Below are positions 45,161 to 57,930 of a stretch of DNA of 64,000 nt, in pieces. The position numbers and the translations under genes are program-made. This DNA is from Blumeriella jaapii (lineage: Eukaryota; Ascomycota; Leotiomycetes; Helotiales; Drepanopezizaceae): NCBI GenBank assembly GCA_009599575.1, contig VWND01000001.1:186001-250000 (forward strand), in the 5' to 3' direction. Position 1 is the stretch's first letter, and each line of letters opens with the position of its first letter. The notes beneath the pieces are model-generated. The model was not told the DNA's origin. It made no database searches and saw only the letters and a program-made list of their open reading frames with translations.

Positions 45161-46987
45161 TCGCAATTTTTAATTTTTCCAAAAACGATATTCGATATTA
45201 GCTATTCGAAATAAAAAATTATTTCGTCAGAAAAAAAATTTTCCGCTCCGATCTACAAATATTAACCGTTAAAAACTATTTGTCGAATGCTATTAAAAAA
45301 CGCATCGCATACGCCCGCATTTATTTCAAAAACCCTACGAATACCGATATATTTCTGATTTAAATTCTTTTGAAAAAACCTAGTAATATTAAAAATATAT
45401 TAAAACCGAAAATTTTATAAAAGCAGATAAAAAAATAAATCGGTGTCAAATATTTCCTAATCAATTAATCACCGACTTTACGAACTATTTCGAAACAATG
45501 CTTCAGAAAACTTTATAACGGTACGAAAAACAAACGGTTCTATTACGCTTTCGAATAAAATTAACGCGACCGATTTTTAAAAAAATATATAATTTAACCA
45601 AAAGCGTTTTGCTAATAATTTACGCTTAAATAAAAAAATGCGCTCTGCGAACGGAAAAATATTTTCGAAGCGAATCGAGCTTATTTTCGAAAAAAAAAAA
45701 AAAAAATACACTTCGATTTCGAAAAAAAATAGTATAAAAAGCAACGACAGCGGATTTACCAAAGCTATAAACACAATCAATAAAAGCTTATATCCGTTAC
45801 GACAATTATTAACTATTATTTTCGACAATAAAAAAAAACGCATTCGTTATTTAAATATAAACGCCGAAAAAAAAAAAAAAAATTACGGACGACCAATTTT
45901 TGTTTTATTTGTGAAAATCCAAATCATATAGCGTCGAAATGCCTAAAAAACGAAAATCCCACTCGTCGTTAAAAACGACGAAAAACCCGGGCAAAAACTC
46001 CGTTAAACAACATTTTTTAAAAAAGCTAAATAATTGGAAGCTTAAAACCACTAAAGATTTATTTATATTATTATTTAATAATTATAATATATTTTATTCG
46101 AACGATTTATTTAATATAACAAATATCAATCCCAACTTTTATTCGATAAATATATTTGTTATAAATAAAAACGGTATTAAAAAAACTTTTATCGCTATCG
46201 TAGATTGCGAAGCTATTAAAAACTTTATTAATAATATGATTTTCCTTTTAATTAATTATATTATTTAACACAATCTTTGCTTTTCCGTTCGAAACGCACA
46301 AATGCGCGAATTTGCACCGGCTTGCATAAACGGTACCATTTTTATATTTATTTATTATTATATAATAAAAAAAACCATCTATTTAACTTTTTAAAAAAAT
46401 AAAAATTTATTCGGCAGATTTTATTCTTAAACGTTTTTAATTAAAAAAACACAACCTTTTTATCGACTGGAAATCTAAGACTTTTTATTAAAATTCCTTT
46501 CGCAACGGTTATGCAATTCCGAACATAATTGTAATAAAAACTTATTTAAGTTTAATTAAAAAAGTATTAAATTCAACGTTTTTTTTTAATAATACAAAAA
46601 CAAAATCGATAAGATATTACGAATTTTATAAATTAACAAAAGATTTCTTTAACTTTATTACAAACGAAAACGACGAAATCAAAATCAAAACGGTAATATT
46701 TTTTTTAAAAATACGTTATATTTAAAAACATAATATTTAGCAAATCAAAATCTTAAATCTTTCCGCTTAAACGTTCCGGTTATAATTACGAAATCGTTTT
46801 CCGTTCGGACGCTAAATCATTTTACGGCCTATTGTATAACCTTTCAAAAAACGAATTAAAAATGCTTAAGAAATATTTAAATTAAATGCAAGCCTAAGGA
46901 TTTATACGTCCGTTAAAATCGGAAGCTGCCGCCCCATTCTTTTATATTATAAAAAAGAATAATGCATTACGTCTTTGCGTAGATTAC
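45161..46987 (+). pseudogene. Gypsy-C gag, protease and start of reverse transcriptase
   Basis: A Lys/Asn-rich gag segment (45,638-45,890) leads to a complete CCHC zinc knuckle, CFICENPNHIASKC, at 45,901-45,942. The protease follows in the frame 45,939-46,268: FIAIVDCEAIKNFINN, where the usual Asp-Cys/Ser-Gly-Ala has Glu for Gly. Near 46,830-46,987 come PLYNLSKNELKMLKKYL and GFIRPLKSEAAAPFFYI, then LRLCVDY, the beginning of a gypsy reverse transcriptase. There the LTR of Gypsy-A copy 2 cuts in. Stops are frequent. Confidence 0.8.
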
Positions 46988-47254
46988 TGTGACGATTCAT
47001 TCTGTTGCCACCTCTCGTGCATCCCAGCAACTACGTGTAGCTGCAAGCTCCCTGATCTTCTGGTAGGTCTTTCCATTAATTATGGAAACTATTATATATA
47101 TAAGGTTTTTTCCTTTTAGCAACCTTTGCCTTTTGCAATTATTAATTCTAAATAAATATCTTTGTTACAGAACCAAAGGCTCGTTTTTTATATTATATAA
47201 ATACGACGATTAATTAATTGATTTCCTAGCCTTTCGATTAATTAAATCGTTATA
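46988..47254 (+). repeat. Gypsy-A copy 2, 5' LTR
   Basis: 267 bp, TGTGACGATTCATT...CGTTATA. It is shorter than the copy 1 LTRs chiefly because the 28 bp CAGCAACTACG unit is single. Confidence 0.92.
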
Positions 47255-47476
47255 TTATTAACAACTTTTTTTTTACGTTAGCGACGGCGTAAACTATTTT
47301 TTTTTTCGAATTTTTTACGGATTATATTAAAATAATCGACCGGTCGTAAAAAAGTTTATTTTCGCATTTTACGAAAAATAACTTTTATTCAACGATTCTT
47401 CTTTCAGCAGAGCTTTTCAGCTTCTGCTACTACATCTCAACCTCCTTTCTTTTAATTAGCAAAAAAACAGCCTCCT

Positions 47477-47650
47477 TGTCAGAGGTGCGAACGAGCAGAA
47501 GGTTCGTAAATAAATTGCATTAACTACGGGGTTTCTAAGTTAAAAATGCCGCGAAATCTAAGATATAATATATGCGGGCTCCGATGTTACGTAATAACAA
47601 CGTAACTTTCGGACCACGTAACCAACGAACTGACGTCTTATCCCTTCATA
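47477..47650 (-). repeat. Gypsy-D 3' LTR (left)
   Basis: 174 bp, TGTCAGAGGTGCGAACG...CTTCATA, matched over its whole length by 53,289-53,462 and, in a second element, by 61,969-62,143. Confidence 0.93.
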
Positions 47651-50600
47651 TATGGTTCTTCTTTCTATTTTTTTATTTAATTTCTTCGTCGTCGGAATTT
47701 ATTTTTATAAATCGAGCTTCGTTCGCGAAGCGTTTTTGTAAACGAATGCGGAGTTTAGCTGAAATAATAAAAAGTGGTAAAAGAAAAAGCAGGCTTTTTT
47801 AATTTCGGAAGCAGAACAATTGGTTTTCTTATAATAAAAAAGAAATTAGTAATAATTTTCTTATGTTTGGTAACGGTTATAAAAGTTTTTTTTAATAGTA
47901 AAAGTTCGTTTTTGTTATTCGTCGATTTGGCACGTTTTTTGTTAGCAATTTTAGCTTTAGCCAGTTTTGTTTTGATCGGATAAGGTTTTTAAAGGAAACG
48001 TATAGCGAATTTAATTATAAAATTGTATGCGTTAATAACGTTTTTTAATAGTTTCTAAAATTGATTTTCGGCGTTATAGCCGCGCTATTATATAAAATAA
48101 AAAAAGTTGAAATTTCGTTTAGAATCGAAAATAGCGTTTATAGCCTATAGCAAGCTGCCGTCGGCGTCGATAAAAACAAATAATAGAAAGGGGTTTTTCT
48201 GCTTTGAAAAAAAGTCGTTGTAAGCAAGTTTGAGCAAGTTGATATAAAAAACGAAATATAATAATTTTTGCTCGAAAAATAGTTTTAATTTATAATTGTG
48301 AAAACTTAAAACTTCGGCGATTTTATAAAAATCGTAAAACTTGTTATCGAGCTTTTTAATTAATTTAATAAAAATAATATTACGCTTATTAAAAAACACG
48401 TTATTTTTTATTCGATAAGCAAAAGCTGGTTGGCGGTATCGGTTAAAATAAAGTTTTTGGTCGGCCAACGCTAAAATCAAATTCGTGCGTAATAATAGTT
48501 TTATTTTTTTTATTTTATTTGCAAAATCGTTTTCTTTTGCGTCTGCTATTTATAACGTACGAAAAGTCGAAGCTAAAATAAGTTTGGGTGGAAAAAAGCT
48601 CAGTCGGAAATAAAAGCTTTTGTTAGCGTAAAAAAGGGAAATTCCGGTAAAAGCGTTTACAGCGTTATTTGCTGCGAATTCGGCTAGAAAAAGCTAGTTT
48701 TCCCAGTTTTCTTAGGCGTATTTAATAAATTGTTTTAAGTAAAAAAGTAGGTAAGCGTTTGCGTTTTCGGTTTGGCCATTTGTTTCGGAATAAAAGCTGA
48801 TGGATAGCGAAATATTAGTTCCGAAACGGTAATTAATAACTTTTCAAAATTATAAAACGAACAAAAAGCTTCGGAAAACTATAAAATCGAAAAAGCTATA
48901 TAAGCGCCAGATATTTTTATAAAACAGCTTGGCTAAATCTGACGCTTTTATAATTAAATGGCAAATTGTATAATATCGTTTTTTGGTAAAGCGACATACT
49001 ACGATTATAATTAGGTTATTTCGACTTTTGTGCTTTTTTATTAGAAAAAGACTTATAAAATCGATTAATATATAATTTCAACGGCGTAAAAAAATAGGTA
49101 AAAGTTTGAAAAGTTTTTAATAGCGTTGATTAATATTTGTATTGCGAAAACAGCCGTTGCAATTGCGTACAAATTTTTTGCAATTTTTAGAAATTAATAG
49201 CTAATAATAATTTCTGCTGACAATTTCGTACAATTTGTTTTTTCCGGAATGGCCTGTTTTTATTAAATTATAAGCTATTTGCAAAAGCCAGATGCGAATA
49301 GGAATATTTAAATTCGGTGTGTCTGAAACGTATAATCGGTTTCGAAAATACAATTTATTATTGCGTATAAAACATTCGAAAAATTATAAATTTTTTAATT
49401 TCGGAATATCTTTTGGTTTAAGCATTTTTTTTTTAATAATAATTTATAATTTGTTAATAAAATAATATTCGTTTAACAATCGTAAAAGCTTTTCGTCGTT
49501 TGCTTCGGGTATTTATTTAAATAAAGCTGGAAAAGCGTTTATTTTAATTAAATAATGCTTTTTAAAAAAAGCTTGGTTTTAGAATTGGATTCTTTCGTTT
49601 AAAGAATTCTGAGAAAGGTTTTAAAAACGTCGGGTTAAAAAATCAGGTTTGCTATTTTGTTTTTTAGGTCTGAATATAATTACGAAGTCAAAACCAGCTA
49701 AAAACTCGCTTTAGCGTATTTAACGTCGGTTAAATTGTTTGGTTATTATAAAATATTCTAGGTTTCGATGGTTTGTAAATATACGAATTAGATAGGCAGT
49801 TTTTTGTAATTCGGCTCGCCAATTTTCGAAGCAACGTATAATAGCGAAGAGTTTTTTATTATAAATCTTATAATTGCATTCGGCTGAATCGAACTTTTTC
49901 GATATAAAAGCGATTGAATAGAATACTTTTGCGTCGTTTTTTTAAAAGAAAATTTTTGAAAAAACGTAATTAAAAGCGTTAATTTTAATAAATATTTTTT
50001 TATTAAAATTGAAATGGAATAATATAGATGCAGTCGTAAAAGCTGATTTGAGAAATTCGAAAGCCTTAATATAATTATTATTAAAATCTTATTTAATATC
50101 TTTTTTCGTTAAATTTATTAAAGGAATAACGATGCGAAAAAAACCTTTAATAAAACGTCGGTAAAAATTTACAAAACCTAAAAACGCTTATACGTTTTTA
50201 ACGTTGAAAAAGGGGTTTCAGCTAATAATAGCTTTTAATTTTTTAAGGTTTATTTTGATTTTAATAATAAAAATAATTATTTTTAGATAAACGATTTTTT
50301 AAATTTTAAATTCGCATTTTTTTATATTTAATTGCAGGCCAGCGTCGGAAAAAGCTTAAAAAACAAAGTTGACGTATTTTTTGTATTTTTGAAAGTCGTT
50401 TAAATAAACTAAAATATCGTTTATATAAGTTGTGTAAAAAATATTAAAATAAAATCGTAGAATATCGTTTATACGAGATTAAAAAATAGCAAAAGCGTTG
50501 CATAAACCGAAAAGCATAACCAACGATTCGAATAAACCGTATTTCGTATTAAACGTAATAAGCCATTTATGGCCTTTTTTTATTCGAATTTTATTAAAAG

Positions 50601-51650
50601 CGGCAAAAACGTTAAGTTTAATATAAAACTTCGCTTTATTTAGTCGAAAAAGTATTTTTTAAATTAATGGCAAAAAATACCGGTTTTTAATTGTTATAGC
50701 GTTAAAAGCTTTGTAATCGACGCAAAAACGTAATCCGCCTTTTGGTTTTTTTGCAAATAAAATTGGAAAGGCGGCGAAGAAAAAGCTAGCTCGAATTCAG
50801 CTTTTCTCGAGGTTTTTTTTTCAAAAACTTATATAAAATTTAAAATTCGTTAACTGATATATTATATAAAAAATCGTATAAAAAAACTGCGTCAGAACGG
50901 AGTTTTATCGTATAATCAACGCTTTTTTTATAAAACGCAAGTTTATCAGTTTTAATAAAATCGAAAGCGGCCAAATAATAATAATAATATTAAAAGAGTT
51001 TTATTCGGAGATCGATTAATAATTTGATTTAAAAGGCCAAACGAATATTTTTTAAAAAAGCTTTAGCGAAATAAAATTTAGCTGATAAATATTATCGTTT
51101 AGCTTAAAAAAATTTTTATCGTAATTGGTTTACTTTTGGAAATGCAAAAAAATCGTTTTAATTATAGCGCCGAGTTTCTGTAAACGTTAGTCGATTTCGT
51201 ATAATAAGGCTGAAAATACCTCGATTCCGGACTAAAAAAATAAAATATTAAAAGCAGCAGCTTCTGTACGGCGAGAAGAAGCTGATTAAACGATTGATTT
51301 GTAAAAATGGCGTTTTTAAATTAAGCCTAAAACGGCCAATTAATAAAAGTTTTAAAATAAACAATTCGAACGGCAAAAGTTTGAATTAAAACAAAAGGTG
51401 TTCGTAGTTTAATTAATATAAAAGTTGTGTGTTTTAAACCAAGGTTTGCCCAGAATAAAATCGTATTTCCTAAGTGTTATAATAAAAGCTGTAATTCGTT
51501 CGGTATAACGGGCGATATTAATTTGAAAAAAAAACTTGATAAGTAACGTCGCCGTAAATAAAAAAACGTCCGTTAACCACGGTAAATTTACGTGGATTAA
51601 TAAGTAAAACAAAGGTTAATTCGTAGTATTATACGAAAGCATAATTAATA
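47651..51650 (-). pseudogene. Gypsy-D pol
   Basis: Minus-strand motifs in coding order. Protease: YDFILGKPWFKTHN at 51,409-51,480. Reverse transcriptase: YINDILVY at about 50,405-50,430, with the catalytic YIDD changed to YIND. A long RNase H and integrase region is full of stops. The C-terminal part ADQKLYFNRYRQPAFAYRI, KLDNKFYDFYKIAEVLS, HNYKLKL and FYINLLK lies at 48,145-48,480. A chromodomain-like end follows (RGYNAENQF, then KNVINAYNFIIKFAIRF) at about 47,930-48,100. It is inactive by stops and by loss of the reverse transcriptase Asp. Confidence 0.82.
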
Positions 51651-51699
51651 AAATTATCGGTAGTTCCGGAATCGTTCAAAAAGTAGGTTTTGATATATG

Positions 51700-53288
51700 T
51701 ATTATTAATAGTTATAATATAAAGCAATATCAAATATAATTCCGGAACGCTATTTAAAATAAATAATTTTAATTTATTTTTCAAAAGTTTTTAATAATAA
51801 TAATTATTAAAAACAGTTAGTTTCCCGACTTTTTTACTTCGGCTTTAGCCTTTTTGATTTAAAAAAAGTCGGAGTAATCAGCAGCTCGGTGTTTATCGCT
51901 GGCATATTATAAGCAAAAATTATTAGCAAAAAGATAAGTTCGGCGAACTAGCTTTTCGGCGTCACCGACTGGGCGTTTGTTTTTTGCTATATCAGCTGCG
52001 GTTTATATAATTACTTTGGTTTAAATAACGCTGAGATTTATAAAATCGCTTTAAATAATAATCGTAGTGCTATTAGCAGTCTTGAATATAAGAACGGAAA
52101 AAATAATTCTCGTATTACGACCTTCGGTTTTATAATAATTGAAATTCAGTTATCGAAAAACGGTATCGGTTTCGCGTATTTAAGCGTAAAAACCAATAAA
52201 ATTGGTTTTTAAATCGAAAGAATTAATATACGACAAACGGATAATTATATCAGAATAAAAAGCTTCGCGCAGAATAACGATAGCGGCTTCGTTATTAAAC
52301 TTAATGTAATTTTTAATTTCTAGCCAAATAAAAAAAAAAATAAACAAAAATTAATTGTTTTATTTAAAAAACAAAATTTTTTTAAATGCATTTGTTTATT
52401 AATTAAAAATACCGAACGATTATTAAAAAATTTAAATTATTTTTATAACAGTCAGATAAAAAAAATGCCGTTCGTACGTAAACCTTTTTGTAAAGCGCTT
52501 TTGATTATATCGGAAAGGCGGGAAAAAAAGTAATTTATGCGATTTTGTTCGGTCGCATACTAATTCTGATTAAAACGAAGTTTTAAAATTATATTTTAAA
52601 AGAAAATAATAAAATACTTCGTAACGTTGCCGATATTATTCGAATTTATAAATTTATCGGGGTCGGAAAAAGCAGATGTTTTTTTTTTGCATTTAAAATG
52701 CTCGGTGTATTTTAATTAATAAAAGCTTGTTTTCGGAAATTAGCAAGCTCGGCTTCGCGGTTTTAAATCATTTTCTTTTAAAAAACCTTTTCTTTCCAGT
52801 ATTATACCGTTTAAATATTCAGCTTTTAAGCGAGATTATTTAGTTTAGTTTTAAATAATATTATTATATCGTTCTGCTTTACCGCGTAAGCGAAAATATC
52901 GAAAATTTCTCGAAAACAGGTTTTTGTATTAGCGATCAGAGCGGCGACGATTTGATCGGAGTATTTAAAATGCTTCAAAATAAAGCAATTGGAAGGTTCC
53001 GACAATTTAAAATGGTCCGATATAGTTCGTTAAAAAAAAAGCGTAAAATATATTTTGTTCCGAAATATAGGCAAAAACAGAACGAGATTTTTTAAATATA
53101 AGTTTTATATTAAAAGAAATTGTCGTTTCGTAATTCCGTATCGTAAAAGTTATTTTTAAAAAGTCGTGAAGATTGTTGTCGCGATAAAGTTTATTAATTT
53201 TTTATATGCGCAAAAGCAGAACAGAGTTAGCAGGCTTTTTTAGTTCGAAAGCTGAAATAAAAATGTTAAAAAGGTTTGGTAGTTAATA
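51700..53288 (-). pseudogene. Gypsy-D gag
   Basis: The region between protease and the 5' LTR. A zinc-knuckle remnant is at about 51,880-51,920, CLYYASDKHRAADYSDF, where two of the Cys residues of a CCHC motif read Tyr (TGC to TAC type change). The remaining frame is broken by stops. Identification rests mainly on position and the knuckle. Confidence 0.6.
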
Positions 53289-53462
53289 TATTAAAGGTGC
53301 GAACGAGCAAAAGGTTCGTAGATAAATTGTATTAACTACGGGGTTTTTAAATTAAAAGTGCCGCGAAGTCTAAAATACAATATATACGGGCTCCGATGTC
53401 ACGTAATAACAACGTGACCTTCGGACCACGTGACCAACGAACTGACGTTTCATCCCTTTATA
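53289..53462 (-). repeat. Gypsy-D 5' LTR (right)
   Basis: 174 bp, TATTAAAGGTGCG...CTTTATA, corresponding to TGTCAGAGGTGCG...CTTCATA with both terminal dinucleotides altered by transitions. Confidence 0.92.
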
Positions 53463-53467
53463 TTCCT

Positions 53468-54995
53468 TCAAAAGCTTTTTTTTTTAAAAAACAATTTTTT
53501 TTCCGAGAAAAAAAAAAAAAAAAAAAAAAAGGCAGAGCGCCAACCATTTCGCCTGCCACTTTTTTCTTATAATTTAGCGCTGAAAGCGTTTAATTGAAAT
53601 TTTTGCAAAATCAATTAAAAAAAGCGCAAAAGCGTAAACGATAACTTTTGGAAATTATACGACTGCGACAGACTTTTTAATTAAAGCGTTTAGTAAAATT
53701 TATCGAACGTGCTTTTGCCAATCGCGAATCTGCTGCTTTTTCTTTTTTTCGCAACGTTTTATTTTAACCAACAGACGCTGCAAATCAATTTCCACGCTTT
53801 TCGCGAATTTTTTTTGAATTTTCTTATAACGGCCAAGATTTTAACGCGCCTTTTAAACGCTACGGTTTTTATTTATTTGCTAATTTTCGACTAGCTCGTA
53901 TAAAACGCGTTCCGAATTTTAAATTTAAGCTAAATAATAATAAAAATTACAAAACACGTTATTAAAAAATTAAAATTTTCGATAATTTCGAATTTTACTA
54001 CGATTATTTCGCTAGCGATCGATTTCGCAAAAATTATATATTCGATCAGATCGAAAGCGTAATAAAAAAGTTTTTGACTCCGCGTATTTTAAACCGTTTC
54101 GATTTTACATTTTCCGAAAAATTAATAAAAAAAATCGCCGATTTCCTGGCCGATTTTTCCGACGTTTAAAAGGCCGAAAACGAATTTAAAATGCTTGCAA
54201 TAAATACGCACGACGACTTTTGACGATTTTATCTGCGATTTTCCATTTTCGCAGCGAACGCTTAAATACGAATTAATAAATAACTTCGAAACGCTTTCCG
54301 CGATAAAATACCAAAGCGTTTACGAAAAAAGCTGCATTTGAAATAAGCGCGTATAACGATTTTTAAAAATTGGTTTACCGCCGTCCGATAAAAAAAATAA
54401 AATTAATTGGCTGAACGAATTTTATACGCGAATCGTTTTTTAACCAAATCTATTATTTATTAAAATGGTAAATTTTTAACTAAAGCGTATTACGAGTCAA
54501 ATCGTACGTATAAAAATCGTTTAAATGCTTTATAAGCTTCTTTTTAACCTTTTGTTTTTTTTTTTTTCTTTTACGTTAAAACGCCCTTTTTAGCGTTTTT
54601 TTTTTTCGATCGGATTAACGACAACGCTCGTTTTTTATTTTATATCAAAAAATTTAAAAAAGCCAATTTATACGATTTTTTACGAGCCGACCTTCGGTTT
54701 TATTTAAAAGCTCTTTTAGGCTAATAAGTATAAACGAGATCGAACCGGCCGAAAATTCGCTTTTTAATAATAATAATAAAAACGAAAACCTTTTTCTAAA
54801 CGATTTTCAAAACGCATACGAGAAAATTAAAAGTTTTTCCGCTAATCGGAAAAACGCCCAGGCCTAAACAAAGCTTTTTTTTTAAACGTATTACGCGATA
54901 TGCGTTATTTTAACGTTCGAAAGCTTTTTGATAGCGATTTATTAATAATTCCCGTTATATTTATTAAAAATGGCTTTTTATACAAAATAAAAGCG
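53468..54995 (+). pseudogene. Gypsy-A copy 2 gag and start of protease
   Basis: Aligns with 13,275-14,790 of copy 1. Comparison shows transitions only at C before A, T or C (and G after the complementary bases), while CpG sites such as GATCGCCGATTT persist. The reading frame has far more stops than copy 1. It ends at the insertion of copy 3. Confidence 0.8.
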
Positions 54996-55257
54996 TGTGA
55001 CGACTCACTCGTTTGCCCCTCGCGTCACCCCAGCAACTACGTATAGTTGCAAGCTCCCTGGTCTCCTGGTGGGTCTCCCATCAATTATGGAAACTATCAT
55101 ATATATAAAGCTTTCTTTTTTTAGCAACCTCTGCTTTCTGCAGTTATTAATTTTAAATAAATATTTTTATTACAAAACCAAAAGTTCGTTTCATATCATA
55201 TAAACACGGCGACCAATTAACTGATTTCTCAGCCCTCCGATTAATTAGATCGTTATA
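54996..55257 (+). repeat. Gypsy-A copy 3, 5' LTR
   Basis: 262 bp, TGTGACGACTCACTC...CGTTATA. The 28 bp unit is single, as in copy 2, with additional small deletions near the start. Confidence 0.92.
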
Positions 55258-56032
55258 TTATTAACAACTCTTTTTCTACGCTGACGACGGCGTAAACTAT
55301 TTTTTCTTTCGAATTTCTTACGGATTATACCAAAATAATCGACCGGTCGTAAAAAAGCTTATTTTCGCATTTTGCGAAAAATAGCTTTTATTTAACGATT
55401 CCCTTTTTAATAAAGCTTTTCAGCTCCTGCTATTATATTTTAATTTCTTTTTTTTTAATCAGCGAAAAAGCAGCCTCCCCCAAAAGCTTTTTTTTTTTGA
55501 AAAACAGTTTTCTTTCCGAAAAAAAAAAAAACAAAAAAAAAAACAGAGCGCCAACTATTTCGCCTGCCATTTCTTTTTTGCAGCCTAGCGCTAAAAGCGT
55601 TCAGTTGAAACTTTTGCAAAATCAACTGAAAAAAGCGCAAAAGCGTAAACGACAACTTCTGGAAATTATACGACTGCGACAAACCTTTTAATTAAAGCGT
55701 TTAGTAAAATCTATCGAACGTGCTTCTGCCAATCGCGAACCTACTGCTTTTTTTTTCGCAACGTTTTATTTTAACCAATAAACGCTGCAAATTAACTTTT
55801 ACGCTTTTCGCGAACTTTTTTTAGATTTTTTTATAACGGCCAAAATCCTAGCGCGCCTTTTAAACGTTATAATTCCTATTTATTTACTAATTTTCGACTA
55901 GCTCGTATAAAACGCGTTTCGAATTTTAAATTTAAATTAAATAATAATAAAAATTACAAAACACGTTATTAAAAAACTAAAATTTTCGATAATCTCGAAT
56001 TTTACTACGATTATTTCGCTAGCGATCGATTA

Positions 56033-56265
56033 TGTGACAGCTGGCTTAGGGGTGATCATGGTGAATGATATGGGCCGAAAGATACGCGTGTACGTTGAAT
56101 ACTAAAGTGAAGAGCTCTAAGGTAAACGGGAGCTCTGAACTATTAAATACAGGTTGGTGGGGTCCGTGCGCAAACCTTAATCCTACCACTGGCAATCATA
56201 CCACTGGCACCTATACCACTGGCAGCTATACCATTGGTAGCTATACCACTGGTAGGATCGTAACA
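56033..56265. repeat. LTR-like insertion (TGTGACAG...CGTAACA) carrying a 15 bp tandem repeat
   Basis: The 233 bp segment has normal base composition inside a strongly AT-rich gag. It starts TG, ends CA, and has roughly inverted ends TGTGAC/GTAACA, as in a solo LTR. Five units of a 15 bp repeat (TACCACTGGCAGCTA type) occupy about 56,184-56,258. No target duplication is seen. Compared with copy 1, about 37 bp of gag (between GATCGAT and GCGTGGCAAGAG) is missing at the site, so insertion was accompanied by a deletion or was repaired DNA capture. Confidence 0.6.
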
Positions 56266-57335
56266 AAAACGTAGCAAAAGAATTTCTGACTTCGCGTATT
56301 TTAAACCGTTCCGATTTTATATTTTTCGAAAAATTAATAAAAAAAATCGCCGATTTTCTGGCCGATTTTTCCGACGTTCAAAAAGCCGAAAACGAATTTA
56401 AAATGCTTGTAATAAATACGCACGACGATTTTTAACGATTTTACCTGCGATTTTCCATTTTCGCAGCGAACGTTTAAATACGAATTAACAAACAACTTCG
56501 AAACGCTTTTCGCGATAAAATACCAAAGCGTTTACGAAAAAAGCTGTATTTGGAATAAGCGCGTACAACGACTTTTAAAAATTAGTTTATCGCCGTCCGA
56601 CAAAAAAAACAAAATTAATTAGCTAAACGAATTTTATACGCGAATCGCTTTTTTATCAAATTTATTATTTATTAAAATAATAAGTTTTTAATTAAAACGT
56701 ACTACGAATCAAATCGTACGTACGAAAGTCGTCCAAATATTTTATAAGCTTTTTTTCAGCCTTTTGTTTTTTCTTTTTCTTTACGCTAAAACGCCCCCTT
56801 TGGCGTTTTTTTTTTTTCGATCGGATCAACGACAACGCTTGTTTTTTATTTTATATTAAAAAATTTAGAAAAGCTAATTTATACGACTTTTTACGAGCCG
56901 ACCTTCGGTTTTATTTAAAAACCTTTTTAAATTAGTAAATATAAACGAAGTCGAATCGGCCGAAAATTCGCCTTTTAATAATAATAATAAAAACGAAAAC
57001 CTTTTTCCAAACGATTTTTAAAACGCATACGAAAAAGTCGAAAGCTTTTCCGCCAGTCGGAAAAACGCTCAGGCCTAAGCAAAGCCTTTTTTTAAACGTA
57101 TTGCGCGATATGCGTTATTTTAACGTTCGAAAGCTTTTTAATAGCGATTTATTAATAATTCCCGTTATATTTATTAAAAATAACCTTTCGTATAAAATAA
57201 AAGCGCTCGCCGATTTTAAAACGAACGGTTATGCGTTGATCGATTCGGCGCTGATTAAATTTTTTTTTTTCTTTTTAAAACTTTTGATTCAACTTCTTCC
57301 GGCTTTTTTTCCTATAAAAGAGTATAATAAAGCTC

Positions 57336-57930
57336 TGTCGTGCATAGCCGAATAGTCGGTAGAAACCCTCACCGGAGGCTGGGACGAATGAATTGTATGC
57401 AATAAGATATTACTTGTATTATTTTAAATCTGACTGGCGAGCTTTCCGTAAAAAACGGAAGGTTCGGGCTCGTTTAATTAATCGCTCGGAAAAATTAGTT
57501 TCCGAAAAAGCTCGTTATTACGTAACTACGAGCTTTTCCGAGCTTCAGAAACATTTAATTACTAAAAGCGTACAAAAAGAATAAATCTAGAATAAAAGAA
57601 ATAAAAAGAAATAAAAAAATGTAAATATAACGCAATACATTTTTTAATTAATTGCTAATTCGGCGATCAGCTATTTTCAAAGCGCGGAAAAGTCTTTTTA
57701 TCGTCCGAATGCGGCCGTAACGCGATATTATAATATTTATATAATTTATTTATATTTTTTGTCGTTGCGAAGCGTGAATAAAATTAATTTAGCTTAAATA
57801 AAAGTTTCGTCGCTTTTGAAAATCTCAACTTTTTTATTTTTCTATTAGTTTTTTAATAGATTTAAACTTTATTATTTTAATTAAAAACATCGATATAGCC
57901 TTTTTCATATTTAAAAAAGATCGTCCGCGT
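57336..57930 (-). mobile_element. Copia copy 2, 3' end (LTR plus internal part), cut by Gypsy-A copy 4
   Basis: The LTR 57,336-57,637 (302 bp) is homologous to 9,898-10,200, with AGCTC to its left as candidate target site. The following 293 bp align with 10,201-10,495, including the region just before and at the start of the antisense frame. By this comparison it is the 3' end of a minus-strand copia. It is inserted in Gypsy-A copy 3 and interrupted at 57,931. Confidence 0.9.

Larger units (their letters stand above)
37060..46987 (+). mobile_element. Gypsy-C: degraded Ty3/gypsy fragment interrupted by Gypsy-B and cut by Gypsy-A copy 2
   Basis: The visible parts are 37,060-37,800 (leader and start of gag, heavily mutated) and 45,156-46,987. 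They join across Gypsy-B, whose target duplication AGCAT is at 37,796-37,800 and 45,156-45,160. The right part carries a CCHC knuckle, a protease and the start of a reverse transcriptase. It then ends at the LTR of Gypsy-A copy 2 within the motif LRLCVDY. The rest of the element is not in the window. Confidence 0.8.
47477..53462 (-). mobile_element. Gypsy-D: complete Ty3/gypsy retrotransposon with chromodomain
   Basis: 5,986 bp between two 174 bp LTRs, inserted in the leader of Gypsy-A copy 2. The target duplication is CTCCT (47,472-47,476) against TTCCT (53,463-53,467), one C-to-T apart. Removing the element restores a leader that aligns without gap to copies 1 and 3. Coding order on the minus strand is gag, protease, reverse transcriptase, RNase H, integrase, chromodomain. 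The purine-rich tract GAAAGAAGAACC beside the left LTR on the minus strand confirms orientation. Confidence 0.93.
46988..54995 (+). mobile_element. Gypsy-A copy 2, interrupted by Gypsy-D and cut by Gypsy-A copy 3
   Basis: The 5' LTR is at 46,988-47,254, then leader 47,255-47,476. Gypsy-D follows, then gag and the start of pol at 53,463-54,995, in the same order as 13,052-14,790 of copy 1. It ends where the LTR of copy 3 is inserted inside the protease region, directly after AAAAGCG. It sits in the reverse transcriptase of Gypsy-C. The remainder is outside the window or lost. Confidence 0.88.
54996..57335 (+). mobile_element. Gypsy-A copy 3 (LTR, gag, protease), cut by the second copia
   Basis: The 5' LTR is at 54,996-55,257. 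Gag follows (including LLQNQLKKAQKRKRQLLEI in the frame 55,497-55,691), then the protease region 57,101-57,330, where DSGAN reads DFKTN. It is inserted in copy 2 within the homologous protease region, with AAGCG just left of the LTR. A 233 bp LTR-like insertion lies in gag (56,033-56,265). The element stops at the copia LTR at 57,336. Confidence 0.88.
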
